Assembly (NCBI GenBank): GCA_012840135.1
Contig: DUMA01000033.1
Span: forward strand, 16,011 to 80,010
Length of the DNA stretch: 64,000 nucleotides
Origin: Thermoanaerobacterales bacterium
Lineage (GTDB): Bacteria; Bacillota; Thermosediminibacteria; Thermosediminibacterales; Tepidanaerobacteraceae
Direction: 5' to 3'
In this document: positions 26,854-36,576 of the stretch, one piece after another
Numbering within the stretch: position 1 is the first letter of the stretch
How the letters are laid out: every line of letters begins with the position of its first letter
Notes under the pieces: model-generated
Databases searched by the model: none
What the model saw: only the letters and a program-made list of their open reading frames with translations
Told to the model about the DNA's origin: nothing
Program-made: the position numbers and the translations under genes

Positions 26854-29499
26854 CTATTTTAATTCTCTTAACATTTTCAGCCTTTGTTCCACTTTTTCAA
26901 TCATATCCCTGTAATCTTTCTCCTTCTGGCGCTCCTTTTCCACCACATCCTGGGGAGCTTTAGATAGGAATCCCTGATTGGACAGTTTTTTGGATACCCT
27001 TTCTATCTCCTTTTCAAGGTTTGCATGTTCTTTATTCAACCTTTCGATTTCCGTCTCGATATCCACCAGGCCTTCCATGGGGACGAATATTTCAGTTCCC
27101 TTTATGACGCAAGTTACAGCTTTATGAGGCACTGCGGCATCCCTATCGATAAACTGCATATCTTCCACTTTTGCCAGGCTCTTGATGATTTGTATATTTT
27201 CCTTCAGGATATCCATTACGAAGGGATCGCTGGCTCTTACAAAAGCTCTGGCTTTTTTTGCCGGGGATACATTCATGTCCGCCCGAATATTCCTTATACC
27301 CCTCACGGCATCGCAAACTATTTCCATGTCCCGGGCATCTGTAAAGTCAAAATCAGGATTATACTCCGGCCATTTGGACACCATAATGCTCTTTCCTTCA
27401 TGGGGCAGATGCTGCCATATTTCCTCGGTGATGAAGGGCATGAAGGGATGAAGGAGCTTTAATGCTCTTTCCAGTACAAAGCACAGTACCTGCTGGGCGC
27501 GTTTTTTTGCGGCATCATCACCTCCATAAAGATCTATCTTGGCCATCTCGATGTACCAGTCGCAAAACTCACTCCAGAAAAAGTCGTAAATCTTTTGGGC
27601 TGCAATACCTATCTCAAACTTGTTCAGGGCTTCGGTGACTTCTTTTGTTATATCATTTACCCTCTTTAATATCCACCGGTCTTTTAATGTAAGGTCTGAC
27701 TTATTAATCTCACCCGGCGTAAATCCTTCCAGGTTCATCATCACAAAGCGTGAGGCATTCCATATCTTGTTGGCAAAGTTGCGGCTGGCCTCCACCTTCT
27801 CCCAGTAAAATCTCATGTCATTGCCCGGGGCATTGCCGGTGCTCAGTGTAAACCTCAATGTGTCTGCACCGTATTTTTCGATGACCTCCAGAGGATCTAT
27901 GCCATTGCCCAGGGATTTGCTCATCTTCCGGCCGAGGGCATCCCTAACCAGACCCGTTATAACAACATATTTGAAGGGTTCCCTTTTCATAAATTCCATG
28001 GCGGAAAAAATCATCCTGGCTACCCAGAAAAATATAATGTCATAACCCGTCACCAGCACCGACGTGGGGTAGAAATATTTCAGATCTTCGGTATCGTCGG
28101 GCCAGCCAAGAGTGGAGAAAGGCCATAGTGCCGATGAAAACCATGTGTCCAGCACATCAGGATCCTGCTCTATGCGGCTGCTCCCGCATTTGGGACACAC
28201 CACCAAATCTTCCCGGCTTACCGTCATCTCACCGCAGTCTTTGCAGTACCATGCCGGTATTCTGTGGCCCCACCACAGCTGTCTCGATATGCACCAGTCA
28301 TGGATATTTTCCAGCCAGTTCAGGTATATCTTCGTAAATCTTTCGGGCACGAACTGAACCTTTCCCTGTTTTACCACTTCTATGGCAGGTTCCGCCAGAG
28401 GTTTCATCCTGACAAACCACTGCTTGGAAACCATGGGCTCCACCGTGGAGTGACAGCGATAGCAGTGGCCGACGCTGTGTTTTAAATCTTCTATTTTTTC
28501 AAGGCTGCCTTCTTCCTGCAATTGTTTCACTAACAGCTTCCGGCACTCGTACCGGTCCATGCCGTCAAATCTCCCGGCTCTTTCATTCATATATCCATTC
28601 TCATCCATAACATTTATCACAGGTAAATTGTGGCGCAGCCCCATCTCAAAATCGTTGGGGTCATGACCGGGAGTCACCTTCACCGCACCGGTACCGAATT
28701 CCTTGTCCACATAAGAATCTTCGATGATGGGTATCTCCCTGCCCACCACCGGCAGTATTAAGGTCTTACCCACCAGATGGCGGTAGCGCTCGTCTTCCGG
28801 ATTTACGGCTACAGCGGTATCGCCCAGCATGGTTTCGGGCCGGGTGGTAGCCACCGTCAGATGGCCGGAGCCATCTTTGAGGGGATATTTCACATAATAA
28901 AGTTTTCCGGTCTCCTCCTCATGTTCTACTTCTATATCTGAAAGGGTAGTCTTGCATGTGGGACACCAGTTAACAATATAGTCACCGCGATAAATGAGCC
29001 CTTTTTCGTACAGGCGGACGAATACCTCCCGCACAGCCCTGCTTAAACCCTCATCCATGGTGAAGCGCAGTCGGGACCAGTCGCAGGATGAACCCAGCTT
29101 TTTGAGCTGCTTTATTATCTTCCCTCCGTACTTTTCCTTCCACGCCCAGACTCTCTCCAAAAATTTCTCCCGGCCCACATCATATTTGGAAAGACCTTCT
29201 TCCGCCAGCTGTTCTTTAACCTTGGCCTCGGTGGCAATGCCCGCATGGTCGGTGCCCGGCAGCCACAGTGCAGCGTACCCCTGCATCCTCTTAGTCCGGA
29301 TAATGATATCCTGAAGGGTATTATTCAGAGCATGTCCCATATGAAGCTGGCCCGTAACATTGGGCGGCGGAATGACTATGGTAAAAGGCTCTTTTTCTGG
29401 ATCCTTATCAGCGAAAAATAAATTCTCCTTTTCCCAAAACTCATACCATTTGTCTTCAACTTCTTTTGGATCATAAACCGAAGGTATATTTTTTTCCAT
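26854..29499 (-). CDS. valS: Valyl-tRNA synthetase
   Basis: Class I aminoacyl-tRNA synthetase, 881 residues. HIGH-type motif in [14 protein letters not shown] (residue ~46), zinc knuckles ([33 protein letters not shown]...VCPKCGSS), CP1 editing domain ([15 protein letters not shown]), KMSKS as RKMSKSLGN, and a C-terminal coiled coil ([22 protein letters not shown]). Ends normally. A valine T-box leader lies 365 bp upstream, separated by repeat sequence. Confidence 0.98.
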   Translation of the reverse strand: MEKNIPSVYDPKEVEDKWYEFWEKENLFFADKDPEKEPFTIVIPPPNVTGQLHMGHALNNTLQDIIIRTKRMQGYAALWLPGTDHAGIATEAKVKEQLAEEGLSKYDVGREKFLERVWAWKEKYGGKIIKQLKKLGSSCDWSRLRFTMDEGLSRAVREVFVRLYEKGLIYRGDYIVNWCPTCKTTLSDIEVEHEEETGKLYYVKYPLKDGSGHLTVATTRPETMLGDTAVAVNPEDERYRHLVGKTLILPVVGREIPIIEDSYVDKEFGTGAVKVTPGHDPNDFEMGLRHNLPVINVMDENGYMNERAGRFDGMDRYECRKLLVKQLQEEGSLEKIEDLKHSVGHCYRCHSTVEPMVSKQWFVRMKPLAEPAIEVVKQGKVQFVPERFTKIYLNWLENIHDWCISRQLWWGHRIPAWYCKDCGEMTVSREDLVVCPKCGSSRIEQDPDVLDTWFSSALWPFSTLGWPDDTEDLKYFYPTSVLVTGYDIIFFWVARMIFSAMEFMKREPFKYVVITGLVRDALGRKMSKSLGNGIDPLEVIEKYGADTLRFTLSTGNAPGNDMRFYWEKVEASRNFANKIWNASRFVMMNLEGFTPGEINKSDLTLKDRWILKRVNDITKEVTEALNKFEIGIAAQKIYDFFWSEFCDWYIEMAKIDLYGGDDAAKKRAQQVLCFVLERALKLLHPFMPFITEEIWQHLPHEGKSIMVSKWPEYNPDFDFTDARDMEIVCDAVRGIRNIRADMNVSPAKKARAFVRASDPFVMDILKENIQIIKSLAKVEDMQFIDRDAAVPHKAVTCVIKGTEIFVPMEGLVDIETEIERLNKEHANLEKEIERVSKKLSNQGFLSKAPQDVVEKERQKEKDYRDMIEKVEQRLKMLRELK

Positions 29500-29526
29500 T
29501 CAAATCACTCCTGTCTTTATTTTTGT

Positions 29527-29848
29527 GTGTCACGGGGACGGTTCTCATGACACAAATTAAAGAGAAATCGAAAGTATTATATCAAGGAGTCGGTTCTCTT
29601 GATCTATTATCAGCCGGTATTTCATCGGCAAATTCTCCTATTGGACCTACCTCTGACATCCGAATTGTGCATGCCGCCCCCTGCCGGCTGCCCGCCAAAG
29701 CGGGTATGGTTTCGGGCTTAAGAGCGGCTAAATCCCGCTATATGGTTGGGAACCCACCGAAGGTCGGTATAGCCTTCACATGTTACCTTAGCCCACTTCT
29801 ACAGTAGAATCATAGTATAAAAATGATGCAATAGAACCGACCTCTTGA
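29527..29848. repeat. REP-like palindromes flanking a GC-rich structured block
   Basis: Three related units share the core GGTTCT between short inverted arms. Unit 1 is GTGTCA-N15-TGACAC at 29527-29553. Unit 2 is ATCAAG-N11-CTTGAT at 29581-29603. Unit 3 is inverted at 29827-29848 (ATCAAGAGGTCGGTTCT on the minus strand). The block between them (29604-29826) is GC-rich and highly self-complementary and contains no convincing ORF. The arrangement resembles leftovers of a REP/IS200-type element. Confidence 0.5.
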
Positions 29849-29863
29849 TTCACTCCTGTTTGC

Positions 29864-30270
29864 AATAAAAAAGCCTTTCATCCATCAAAGGACGAAAGGC
29901 TTACTTCCGCGGTACCACCTTACTTCTCGTTTAAAAAGGTTTTGAGGCTCAAGACTGGTTTCCGTCTTAGCAAGGGGAGTTTGATATGCATAAAGGAAAC
30001 TTGATAGGCCCAAAAGAAACAGGATAAAAGCTTGCCTCATAAAATCGAGCACTTCATGCTTTAACGGGCTGACCGTTTCCGACTACTTATTTAAGGCACA
30101 GCATATGGTTGCTTTAAACCCTATCACCAAAAAACGGTTCATGATACCCTTAATGTTCGCCGGAAAAGCTCCGGGGCGACCTTCGGAGTTCCTCCCAGAA
30201 AGGCTTTCAGCCCACGGCCTTTCTCTCTTGGTGGGATATCCTCCTACTCCTCCCCTTCAACGCCTGAAAT
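29864..30270 (-). promoter_or_regulatory. T-box riboswitch leader, valine specifier
   Basis: Transcription-attenuation leader read by uncharged tRNA. The minus strand shows the T-box AAGGTGGTACCGCGG (29907-29921), a terminator GCCTTTCGTCC...GGATGAAAGGC with TTTTTT (29864-29901), and a stem I with AGTA S-turn, AGAGAG and apical GGCTGAAAGCC. The GGGG/CCCC base and GGAG/CTCC upper helix place the specifier at 30178-30180 as GUC, valine. Its natural target is valS. Confidence 0.93.
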
Positions 30271-30349
30271 GATACAATTGTCCCATAAATATCTTGCTAT
30301 AATTTTAACTTTCAGCAATGTTTTTGTCAAGGTACGCCGCCAAATCCAT

Positions 30350-30505
30350 CTAAATCCCTATTGCCATACCGTCGGCTCTGGGGTCTGAACCTCCAAACAT
30401 GACGCCTTCATTGTTTACTTCGATGATCTGTGCGGCGCCTCCGGCTCCGTATGGGGGTAAAATCACCACATTATGACCCCTGGTTTTCAGGAAATTTAAA
30501 CGTAC
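30350..30505 (-). pseudogene. C-terminal remnant of gamma-glutamyltransferase
   Basis: An open stretch ending at TAG 30350-30352 translates to about 50 residues containing FLKTRGHNVVILPPYGAGG and the C-terminal hallmark GGSDPRADGMAIG of gamma-glutamyltranspeptidase. No start codon or upstream catalytic domain (the TTH.S region) exists; homology is lost near 30505 and uppP ends at 30588. Interpreted as the surviving 3-prime end of a deleted gene. Confidence 0.75.
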
Positions 30506-30587
30506 CTATCTATACACATTTTGGACCATATTCACGGTTTAAATCTCGACAAAACATAGTTTTTAAAAATTTATGCGCGCCTGGTAC

Positions 30588-31397
30588 CTATTTTACTATC
30601 CCAACCGTAATCAATACTATCATTATAATTCCGACAACTATGCGATAATAAGCAAAAGATTTGAGGGAATGTTTGCCAAGGTACGATAAGAATTTATCTA
30701 CTGCAAAGAGCGCCACTATAAAAGACATGACAAATCCTATGCCGAGAGCCTGCCACTCCACCGGAGTCATGCTGGAAATGCCTTTATGGAGAGAAAAAAC
30801 GGTGGCGCCCAACATGGTGGGAATCGCCAGGAAGAAGGAAAATTCCGCCGCTGCTCTGGCCGAAAGGCCGGCTGCAAGGCCGCCCATGATGGTAGAAGCC
30901 GATCGGGACATGCCGGGGAAAAGGGAAAGGCATTGAGCAACGCCTATAGCAAAAGATTGGCCTAAACTCGTCTTGTCCATGTCGTCCATGCCATAACGGC
31001 CGAAAACATTCTCTACCAGAATCATTAAAAGGCCGCCTAGAATCAGTGCTATTGCCACAGTGAAGGATGAAAAAAGGTGCGCCTCTATATAGTCATTGAA
31101 CAACACTCCCAGCACGGCTGCCGGTATAAAAGCAATAAGCATCTTAAACCATAGATTAAATCCCCACCGGCCAGGCATGATGTTCAACAGGGAGTCAAAT
31201 ATTTTCTTTCTGTAATAAAAGACCACTGCCAGTATTGCCCCCAGTTGAATCACAATCTCAAACATAACGGTAAAACTGCTGCCCTTAAATCCTATAAGGT
31301 CTCCGACGATAATCAGGTGCCCTGTAGAAGAAATCGGTAAAAACTCCGTCAATCCTTCGACGATGCCCATTATAAACGCTTTTATGAATATCGACAC
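30588..31397 (-). CDS. uppP: Undecaprenyl-diphosphatase
   Basis: Membrane phosphatase that recycles the lipid carrier for peptidoglycan synthesis (BacA/UppP). 269 residues, about eight hydrophobic segments. Motifs: EGLTEFLPISSTGHLIIV (residues 14-31) and the second LFPGMSRSASTIMGGLAAG, with catalytic Glu, Ser and Arg present. The upstream 286 bp may hold a structured leader. Overexpression of this family gives bacitracin tolerance. Confidence 0.96.
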   Translation of the reverse strand: MSIFIKAFIMGIVEGLTEFLPISSTGHLIIVGDLIGFKGSSFTVMFEIVIQLGAILAVVFYYRKKIFDSLLNIMPGRWGFNLWFKMLIAFIPAAVLGVLFNDYIEAHLFSSFTVAIALILGGLLMILVENVFGRYGMDDMDKTSLGQSFAIGVAQCLSLFPGMSRSASTIMGGLAAGLSARAAAEFSFFLAIPTMLGATVFSLHKGISSMTPVEWQALGIGFVMSFIVALFAVDKFLSYLGKHSLKSFAYYRIVVGIIMIVLITVGIVK

Positions 31398-31683
31398 ATT
31401 AAATCTTCCCTTCCGCGTTCTTCATTAATAAAGTCTTAAAGAAAAACAAACTTTCATACAAAAAGTTCTTCAGAAGCCACTAACTGTGCGGCTTGCATAG
31501 CCGTTACCTCCTAAGCGATTGTGTCACTGGCTTTGCCAAACACTTAAGGTTATTTTAAACCATTCGCTTCTGGTGAGCAAGTCATCGATTTTATTATTGA
31601 GGGACGGCTACTGTCCTTATTTTTTTGATTGCAGCTTTGCTGCGGTATGAATTAATTATCATGAATTTGTGATAAAGATATTT
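31398..31683 (-). other. uppP leader region with possible RNA structure
   Basis: No real gene in this 286-bp gap. On the minus strand AAGCGA...TCGCTT can enclose the hairpins GGTT-TAAAAT-AACC and TGGC-AAA-GCCA. A perfect AGGAGG site then precedes a 14-codon ORF (ATG at about 31503, ending TGA at about 31459), followed by AACTTT-TTGTATG-AAAGTT and a T-run. This could be a regulated leader of uppP; I cannot assign it to a known riboswitch class. Confidence 0.35.
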
Positions 31684-32652
31684 TTAAAGGTTTATAGTGT
31701 GCACCGGTCTTCTGCCTTCCAGGGCATCTATCAAATTCCGGGCAGCCATGCGGGCCATTTCAACTCTGGTCTCATAGGTAGATGTCCCTATATGGGGCGT
31801 GAGCACGGTGTTTTCCAGTTCCTTCAGCCGAGGATGTATCTTGGGTTCTTTTTCAAAGACATCAAGGCCGGCCCCTTTCAAATGACCCGATTCCAGGGCT
31901 TTCACCAGTGCTTCCTCGTCTACTACGGGCCCTCGGGACGTATTTATGAGGTATGACCCTCTCTTCATCTTTGCAAGTTCTTTCTCCCCTATAAGATGAC
32001 GGGTATCCTCAGTCAAAGGCACATGGATGCTTACTACATCGGATTCTGCCAGGAGGTCGTCCAGAGGCCTGTAGTAACAACTATCTTCCAAATCCTGAGA
32101 TGCCTCCCTCGGATTTCGCTGGAAGTATATTATTTTCATGCCCGATGCCCGGGCTCTTCTTGCTACAGCCTTCCCTATCCTTCCGAATCCTATTATCCCG
32201 AGGGTCTTACCTAAAAGTTCCGTACCCAGCATAGCCATGGGGCCCCATCGGTAGGGTCTGTCGAACCGCAAAATCCTGTCAGCTTCAGCAATGCGCCGCA
32301 TCACCGCCAGCATCAGGCCGAAGGCCAGCTCCGCTGTGGCTTCGGTCACCACATCGGGAGTGTTGGTCACAATGATACCCCGGCGGGAGGCCGCCTTTAT
32401 ATCAATGTTGTCAAAACCTACACCGTAGTTACTTATGACCTTTAATTTTGGGGCATGGGACAAAAATTCCTCATTTACCTTTGTAAAAACCGCCAGTAGG
32501 CCGTCAATATCCTTGACCCTCTCGTAGAGCTCCTCTTTTGGGATCACCTCGTTGGAATCATGATAGTCCACTTCACACTTTTCAAAAAGCTCCTGGAGCC
32601 CTTCTTTTGGAATATTCCTGGTTACTAATACTTTAGGCTTTTGAGTATACAT
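31684..32652 (-). CDS. D-2-hydroxyacid dehydrogenase (glyoxylate/hydroxypyruvate reductase-like)
   Basis: Cytoplasmic NAD(P)-dependent reductase, 322 residues. Rossmann motif GIIGFGRIGKAVARRA near residue 155; catalytic Arg in INTSRGPVVDEEAL, Glu in LDVFEKEP, and His in LTPHIGTST. No ACT or ASB regulatory domain, so it is not a classical phosphoglycerate dehydrogenase SerA; glyoxylate or hydroxypyruvate reductase (GyaR-like) is more likely. Upstream on the same strand are an SGNH hydrolase and the serine dehydratase pair. Hydroxypyruvate/serine chemistry would fit. Confidence 0.9.
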   Translation of the reverse strand: MYTQKPKVLVTRNIPKEGLQELFEKCEVDYHDSNEVIPKEELYERVKDIDGLLAVFTKVNEEFLSHAPKLKVISNYGVGFDNIDIKAASRRGIIVTNTPDVVTEATAELAFGLMLAVMRRIAEADRILRFDRPYRWGPMAMLGTELLGKTLGIIGFGRIGKAVARRARASGMKIIYFQRNPREASQDLEDSCYYRPLDDLLAESDVVSIHVPLTEDTRHLIGEKELAKMKRGSYLINTSRGPVVDEEALVKALESGHLKGAGLDVFEKEPKIHPRLKELENTVLTPHIGTSTYETRVEMARMAARNLIDALEGRRPVHTINL

Positions 32653-32690
32653 TTTGCCCTCCTCCTACAAAATAGTTATAGAGTAGTAAA

Positions 32691-33257
32691 TCACCTCAAT
32701 ATTTTTATTAAAAAATCATAAGCCGTATCCGCCATCGCCCTGTAGCCATCCCTATTGGGATGAATACCATCGAAATCCATCTCATCTTTTATCTTACTAC
32801 ATTCATTCGCCATGGTTTTATAAAAATCTATATAGGCAATTTTTTCCTCTTCGCAGAAATTTCTCAAGAAATTCCTAAATTTCTGTAGCTTTATTTCTAC
32901 TCCAGGTTCGTCTACGGGTATAGGTATACCTATCACCGGAACTATTTTTGATACCCTGGTCTTTTTTATCATTTCCTTTAGATTATATTCCATAGAGGAA
33001 ATGGAATACCCGTCAAAGGCATCATTGGTACCTCCCATGATAATGACCATGTGAGGCAAAAGGGATATCACATCTTTTTCGAATCTTTTCAACATGCTTT
33101 CCAGGGTATCGCCGTTTATGCCTTTATTTATAATGTTAAATCCCTTTTCAACATTTAAAATATGTACCCAGGAAGCATCCGCATCAAATGGATATCCCTG
33201 AGTGATGGAGTCTCCCAGTGCTACTATTTTTAAATCCTTTTTAATATTTGCTCCCAT
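32691..33257 (-). CDS. SGNH/GDSL-type esterase or lipase
   Basis: Serine hydrolase of about 188 residues. Block I GDSITQGYPF with the nucleophile Ser, block III MGGTND, and block V DGIHPNRDGY with the Asp-His pair are all present. No signal peptide is seen, so it is cytoplasmic. The ATG at 33257 fits the family start (LKIVALGDSITQG); a TTG at 33320 would add an unusual 21-residue extension. The substrate is unknown. Confidence 0.85.
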   Translation of the reverse strand: MGANIKKDLKIVALGDSITQGYPFDADASWVHILNVEKGFNIINKGINGDTLESMLKRFEKDVISLLPHMVIIMGGTNDAFDGYSISSMEYNLKEMIKKTRVSKIVPVIGIPIPVDEPGVEIKLQKFRNFLRNFCEEEKIAYIDFYKTMANECSKIKDEMDFDGIHPNRDGYRAMADTAYDFLIKILR

Positions 33258-33430
33258 TAATCTTCTGACTTCCTTTCCAAAATAGTCCCCATCGCAAAGT
33301 AATATTTCGCACTTATGCAAGCCTGACCCTATATGTTTCTCTTTCTTTTAAGCATCGTCTACATGCCTATTTCCCTAAAAACCCAACCGCTTATATAACC
33401 AGCCGCTTTAGGGTTGTCATAAAATTAGAT

Positions 33431-34300
33431 TTATCCACCAAAAACCCTTTTTTGAATCTCCTTACCCGTTGGAGTGGCTGCAAGGCCCCCCAGAGCAGTT
33501 TCCCTGAGCTGTTGGGGCAGCATGCACCCCACTTCCCCCATGGCTTTTATGACTTCGTCGGGGGGAATTACGCTTTCTATCCCGGCCAGGGCCATATCCG
33601 CCGCCAGCAATGCCTGAGCGGCTCCCATACCGTTTCGCTTTATGCACGGCACTTCCACGAGGCCCGCCACCGGATCGCATACCATACCCATTACGGCTTT
33701 CAGAGCAAAGGCTACAGCATGACCTGCCTGTCGTGGACTTCCACCTGCCAGTTCCACTACAGCGGCTGCCGCCATAGCTGAAGCACTACCGCATTCCGCC
33801 TGGCACCCACCTTCCGCTCCTGCCAAGGTGGCATTTCTGGCAATTATCTCCCCGACCGCAGCAGCGGTAAAAAGGGCATCCACCGCTTCCTCATCGCTTT
33901 TATTAAGCTTTTCTGTCACTGTAATGAGAGCCCCCGGTATAATGCCGCACGACCCTGCCGTAGGTGCCGCCACTATCTTCCCCATAGATGCGTTGACATT
34001 TGACACTGCCATGGCCCTGGCTGAAGCTTTTAACACAACACTGCCGGAAAGGCCCTTTTCTGCAGCCTGCCACAGTTTGAAACCTTCACCACCAGTAATG
34101 CCGCTTATGGAATGGATCTGTTCGAAAACACCGCGGTTTGCCGCCTGTTTCATGACTTCATAATATTTCAACATTTTATCGGTCAATTCCCTCTCAGTCA
34201 TTCCCTGTTCCTTTGCTTTTTGTTCTTTAACTATGGAAGAGATTTTCCGATTTCGTTCTTCTGCAAGGTGAATAAGTTTCTCCAAAGAATTTATACTCAA
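33431..34300 (-). CDS. sdaAA: L-serine dehydratase, alpha subunit
   Basis: Iron-sulfur subunit of the anaerobe-type two-subunit serine dehydratase (serine to pyruvate and ammonia). About 289 residues. Cluster cysteines and surrounding motifs are visible: PTAGSCGIIPGALITV, GGCQAECGSASAMAAAAVVEL and the VCDPVAGLVEVPCIKRN segment. TTG 34300 is selected: AAGGGGG precedes it and LSINSLEKLI matches the family start. The beta subunit gene lies 145 bp upstream. Confidence 0.95.
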   Translation of the reverse strand: MSINSLEKLIHLAEERNRKISSIVKEQKAKEQGMTERELTDKMLKYYEVMKQAANRGVFEQIHSISGITGGEGFKLWQAAEKGLSGSVVLKASARAMAVSNVNASMGKIVAAPTAGSCGIIPGALITVTEKLNKSDEEAVDALFTAAAVGEIIARNATLAGAEGGCQAECGSASAMAAAAVVELAGGSPRQAGHAVAFALKAVMGMVCDPVAGLVEVPCIKRNGMGAAQALLAADMALAGIESVIPPDEVIKAMGEVGCMLPQQLRETALGGLAATPTGKEIQKRVFGG

Positions 34301-34445
34301 TAAGAAATCCCCCTTAATTATAAATTGCAGAAAAAATTTTCGCCATGTAACATACACACTGGGGTCAGTTAGACATTCATGATGCAAAACGCATGGCCAT
34401 CAGAGAATGATAATATCCTAAAGATTTTTTTGGGATAGAAGAAAA

Positions 34446-35108
34446 TCAATAAACAGGACTTATATTCATGGCCCTGAAGATGCCGTTTATTCTCTCCAGT
34501 TCCTCTTTTATCCCTTCCGGTAAAATTTCATCGGCCTCTATTATCATAAGGGCCTTCTCTCCCCTGGACTCCCGGAATACCCTCATCTGGGCGATATTTA
34601 TATTTTTTTTGGAAAGGCAGGAAGTAACGCTGGATATTATGCCGGGGATATCTTTGTGGATGGTGATCACCGTATGGTACTCCCCGGAAAACTCTGTCTT
34701 AAAGCCATCTATGGAAGATACCATTACCCTTCCTCCACCCACAGACGCCCCCACAACTCTTGTGGTATTTTCAGGACCCTCGAGAAAAAATTCAGCAGTA
34801 TTGGGATGAAGTTTTTCTTTACTGCCTCCGTCGACCAGTTCATATTCCAATCCCGCCTTCTTTGCCTCTTCAAAGGATGTTCTTATTCTCTCATCGTCGG
34901 GTAAAAATCCGAGGATACCGGCCACCAGAGCCCTGTCGGTACCATGGCCTTTGCCGGTGCTGGCAAAGGAGTTATATAAAATTATTCTGGCCTTTTTAGG
35001 TTCTTCCCCGAGAATGTGCCTTGCAAGATTTCCCAGTCTCACCGCCCCGGCCGTATGAGAACTGGAAGGCCCTATCATAACAGGACCGATTATATCAAAG
35101 ATATTCAA
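34446..35108 (-). CDS. sdaAB: L-serine dehydratase, beta subunit
   Basis: Partner of the alpha subunit, about 220 residues. It begins LNIFDIIGPVMIGPSSSHTAGAVR, the ASB/serine dehydratase signature, and ends with an ACT domain (HTVITIHKDIPGIISSVTSCLSKKNINIAQMRVFR) that could bind serine. TTG 35108 follows GGAGGTGG; the frame to 35129 includes that site. The regulator at 35148 lies 39 bases upstream and may be co-transcribed. Confidence 0.94.
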   Translation of the reverse strand: MNIFDIIGPVMIGPSSSHTAGAVRLGNLARHILGEEPKKARIILYNSFASTGKGHGTDRALVAGILGFLPDDERIRTSFEEAKKAGLEYELVDGGSKEKLHPNTAEFFLEGPENTTRVVGASVGGGRVMVSSIDGFKTEFSGEYHTVITIHKDIPGIISSVTSCLSKKNINIAQMRVFRESRGEKALMIIEADEILPEGIKEELERINGIFRAMNISPVY

Positions 35109-35147
35109 TAAAAACCACCTCCGAAACATATCATTACTACATACAAT

Positions 35148-36461
35148 TTATGCTCCATCCTTAAGTCTTATCCTGTATAGTTGCCGGGGTCTGCCGCGAT
35201 AGACCGGCTGCTCTATACCCATCTTTTCCGCAGCTTGACCGGATAAAAGCTTTTTCATAATTCGGTTAGCGGTTCTCAAGGTCACCCCAAGGCCTTCCTG
35301 TATGTCGGTAGCGGTAATACTATCTCTCTGCAGCTTTTTTAACAGACTTTCAATCTGGGTAAGAGTAGATATGCTCAAACCGGTTTTTTCGGCCCATTTA
35401 AGCATATTTTTATCATCACTCTTTAAGGCAAAATCCAGGATCCCCCCATTTCCGATAGGACCTATGACTTTTTTATCCTGATTTATTATATATGCATTAG
35501 AACCGGGCTTTTTCTTTGATAAAAGCAATGCTTCTCTTGCATTTTCCTCGGCTTCCATAGCGCTTTTTCCCATACCTATGCCCATGTTAACAGCCATGGA
35601 AAGCTTTTTTTCTATATCATAAATCATTGGGATTTCTTCATAAAAATTGGTGTATTCTCGAAATAAACCCTTTGTAATTAAAATAATAAATTCATCCCCT
35701 TCGGCAGGAAATACCGAAGCCATATAGTTTCTGGCATAATTGAGGAGTTCCTGATAAAGGGCAAGTTTTTTTTGACGCATTTCCACGGTTGATAACCTGG
35801 AACCGTTTATGTTGTAGTCCTTTATATCTATTATCTGTATTATAATTTGATTGTTTTCGGCGATGTGAGCAAGGCCTGAAGCTTCTATCAACTTAAAAGT
35901 TTCCCGCATGGTGTAAATTGTGGGAATAACTCTAAACACAGGCACGCTTTCTTCTTTTAATCTCTCATACACTGAGTTTACAGCAGTAACGGCAGCAACG
36001 GTCTTTCCGCTTTTATATAGCAAGCGATGGAAATCTATATATTGTTCCCGAGAAAACTGCGTCAAACCCCTCTCATTTATATATAATTTTTCATCGGGTA
36101 GTTTAATTTCTTCATATACTTCCTTTATTTCATCAGAATTTAAAGTGTCTATGCTTATCCGAGTTATGTCTACTCCCTCATGGACTTTCATGATAAAGAG
36201 AATATGATATAGACTCGCACCTAATATCGGGTAATAAAAAAGTCTTTTTTTAGTTATACCGCTTCTTTGGGTCTCATAATATGGAAGAAACCCGGTAAAA
36301 AGGAACCCATCGACCATTGAGTCATTATTTTTTATCAATTCCACGGTTTGTTCTTCATTGCTGTAAAATAATTTTATGGGTTCAACACCTTTATACTCCT
36401 GTGCAATGGCAAAGCTTTGCTCTACGAGGTCTTTGGGACCGATTATCCCCACTTTAAACAT
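35148..36461 (-). CDS. Transcriptional regulator with degenerate GGDEF-like domain
   Basis: About 437 residues. The first ~180 residues (MFKVGIIGPKDLVEQSFAIAQE...) look like a response or ligand domain I do not recognise. The middle contains a nucleotide-cyclase-fold segment with FPAEGDEFIILITKG, where GDEF survives but the first Gly of GGDEF is Glu, so diguanylate cyclase activity is doubtful. The C-terminus holds a winged helix (SITATDIQEGLGVTLRTANRIMKKLL...VYRGRPRQLYRIRL). ATG 36461 follows AGGAGG. It lies between the serine dehydratase genes and the N-acylamino acid racemase operon and could control either. Confidence 0.7.
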   Translation of the reverse strand: MFKVGIIGPKDLVEQSFAIAQEYKGVEPIKLFYSNEEQTVELIKNNDSMVDGFLFTGFLPYYETQRSGITKKRLFYYPILGASLYHILFIMKVHEGVDITRISIDTLNSDEIKEVYEEIKLPDEKLYINERGLTQFSREQYIDFHRLLYKSGKTVAAVTAVNSVYERLKEESVPVFRVIPTIYTMRETFKLIEASGLAHIAENNQIIIQIIDIKDYNINGSRLSTVEMRQKKLALYQELLNYARNYMASVFPAEGDEFIILITKGLFREYTNFYEEIPMIYDIEKKLSMAVNMGIGMGKSAMEAEENAREALLLSKKKPGSNAYIINQDKKVIGPIGNGGILDFALKSDDKNMLKWAEKTGLSISTLTQIESLLKKLQRDSITATDIQEGLGVTLRTANRIMKKLLSGQAAEKMGIEQPVYRGRPRQLYRIRLKDGA

Positions 36462-36522
36462 TTTAGTCCTCCTATACCATGGCATAAAAGCTCAAGACAT
36501 TATCATATTTATTTTAGCAAAA

Positions 36523-36553
36523 ATGGTCCGAAGGTAAAAGCCTTCGAACCATT
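36523..36553 (-). terminator. Terminator of the N-acylamino acid racemase operon
   Basis: AATGGTTCGAAGG and CCTTCGGACCATT pair around CTTTTA on the minus strand, followed by TTTGC. It separates the operon from the downstream regulator. Confidence 0.8.
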
Positions 36554-36576
36554 ATTGAAGAGAAAAAATACTTTAA

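Noticed and set aside
30167-30200. AUC or AUG as T-box specifier
   Set aside because: Those triplets lie outside the specifier loop once the GGGG/CCCC and GGAG/CTCC helices are drawn; GUC fits the loop and the downstream valS gene.
31398-31683. c-di-GMP-I (GEMM) or cobalamin riboswitch upstream of uppP
   Set aside because: Some GCAAAGCC-like bases are present, but the core helices and conserved loops of both classes cannot be formed.
31684-32652. Phosphoglycerate dehydrogenase (serA) call
   Set aside because: The protein lacks the C-terminal regulatory domains and is the length of glyoxylate/hydroxypyruvate reductases.
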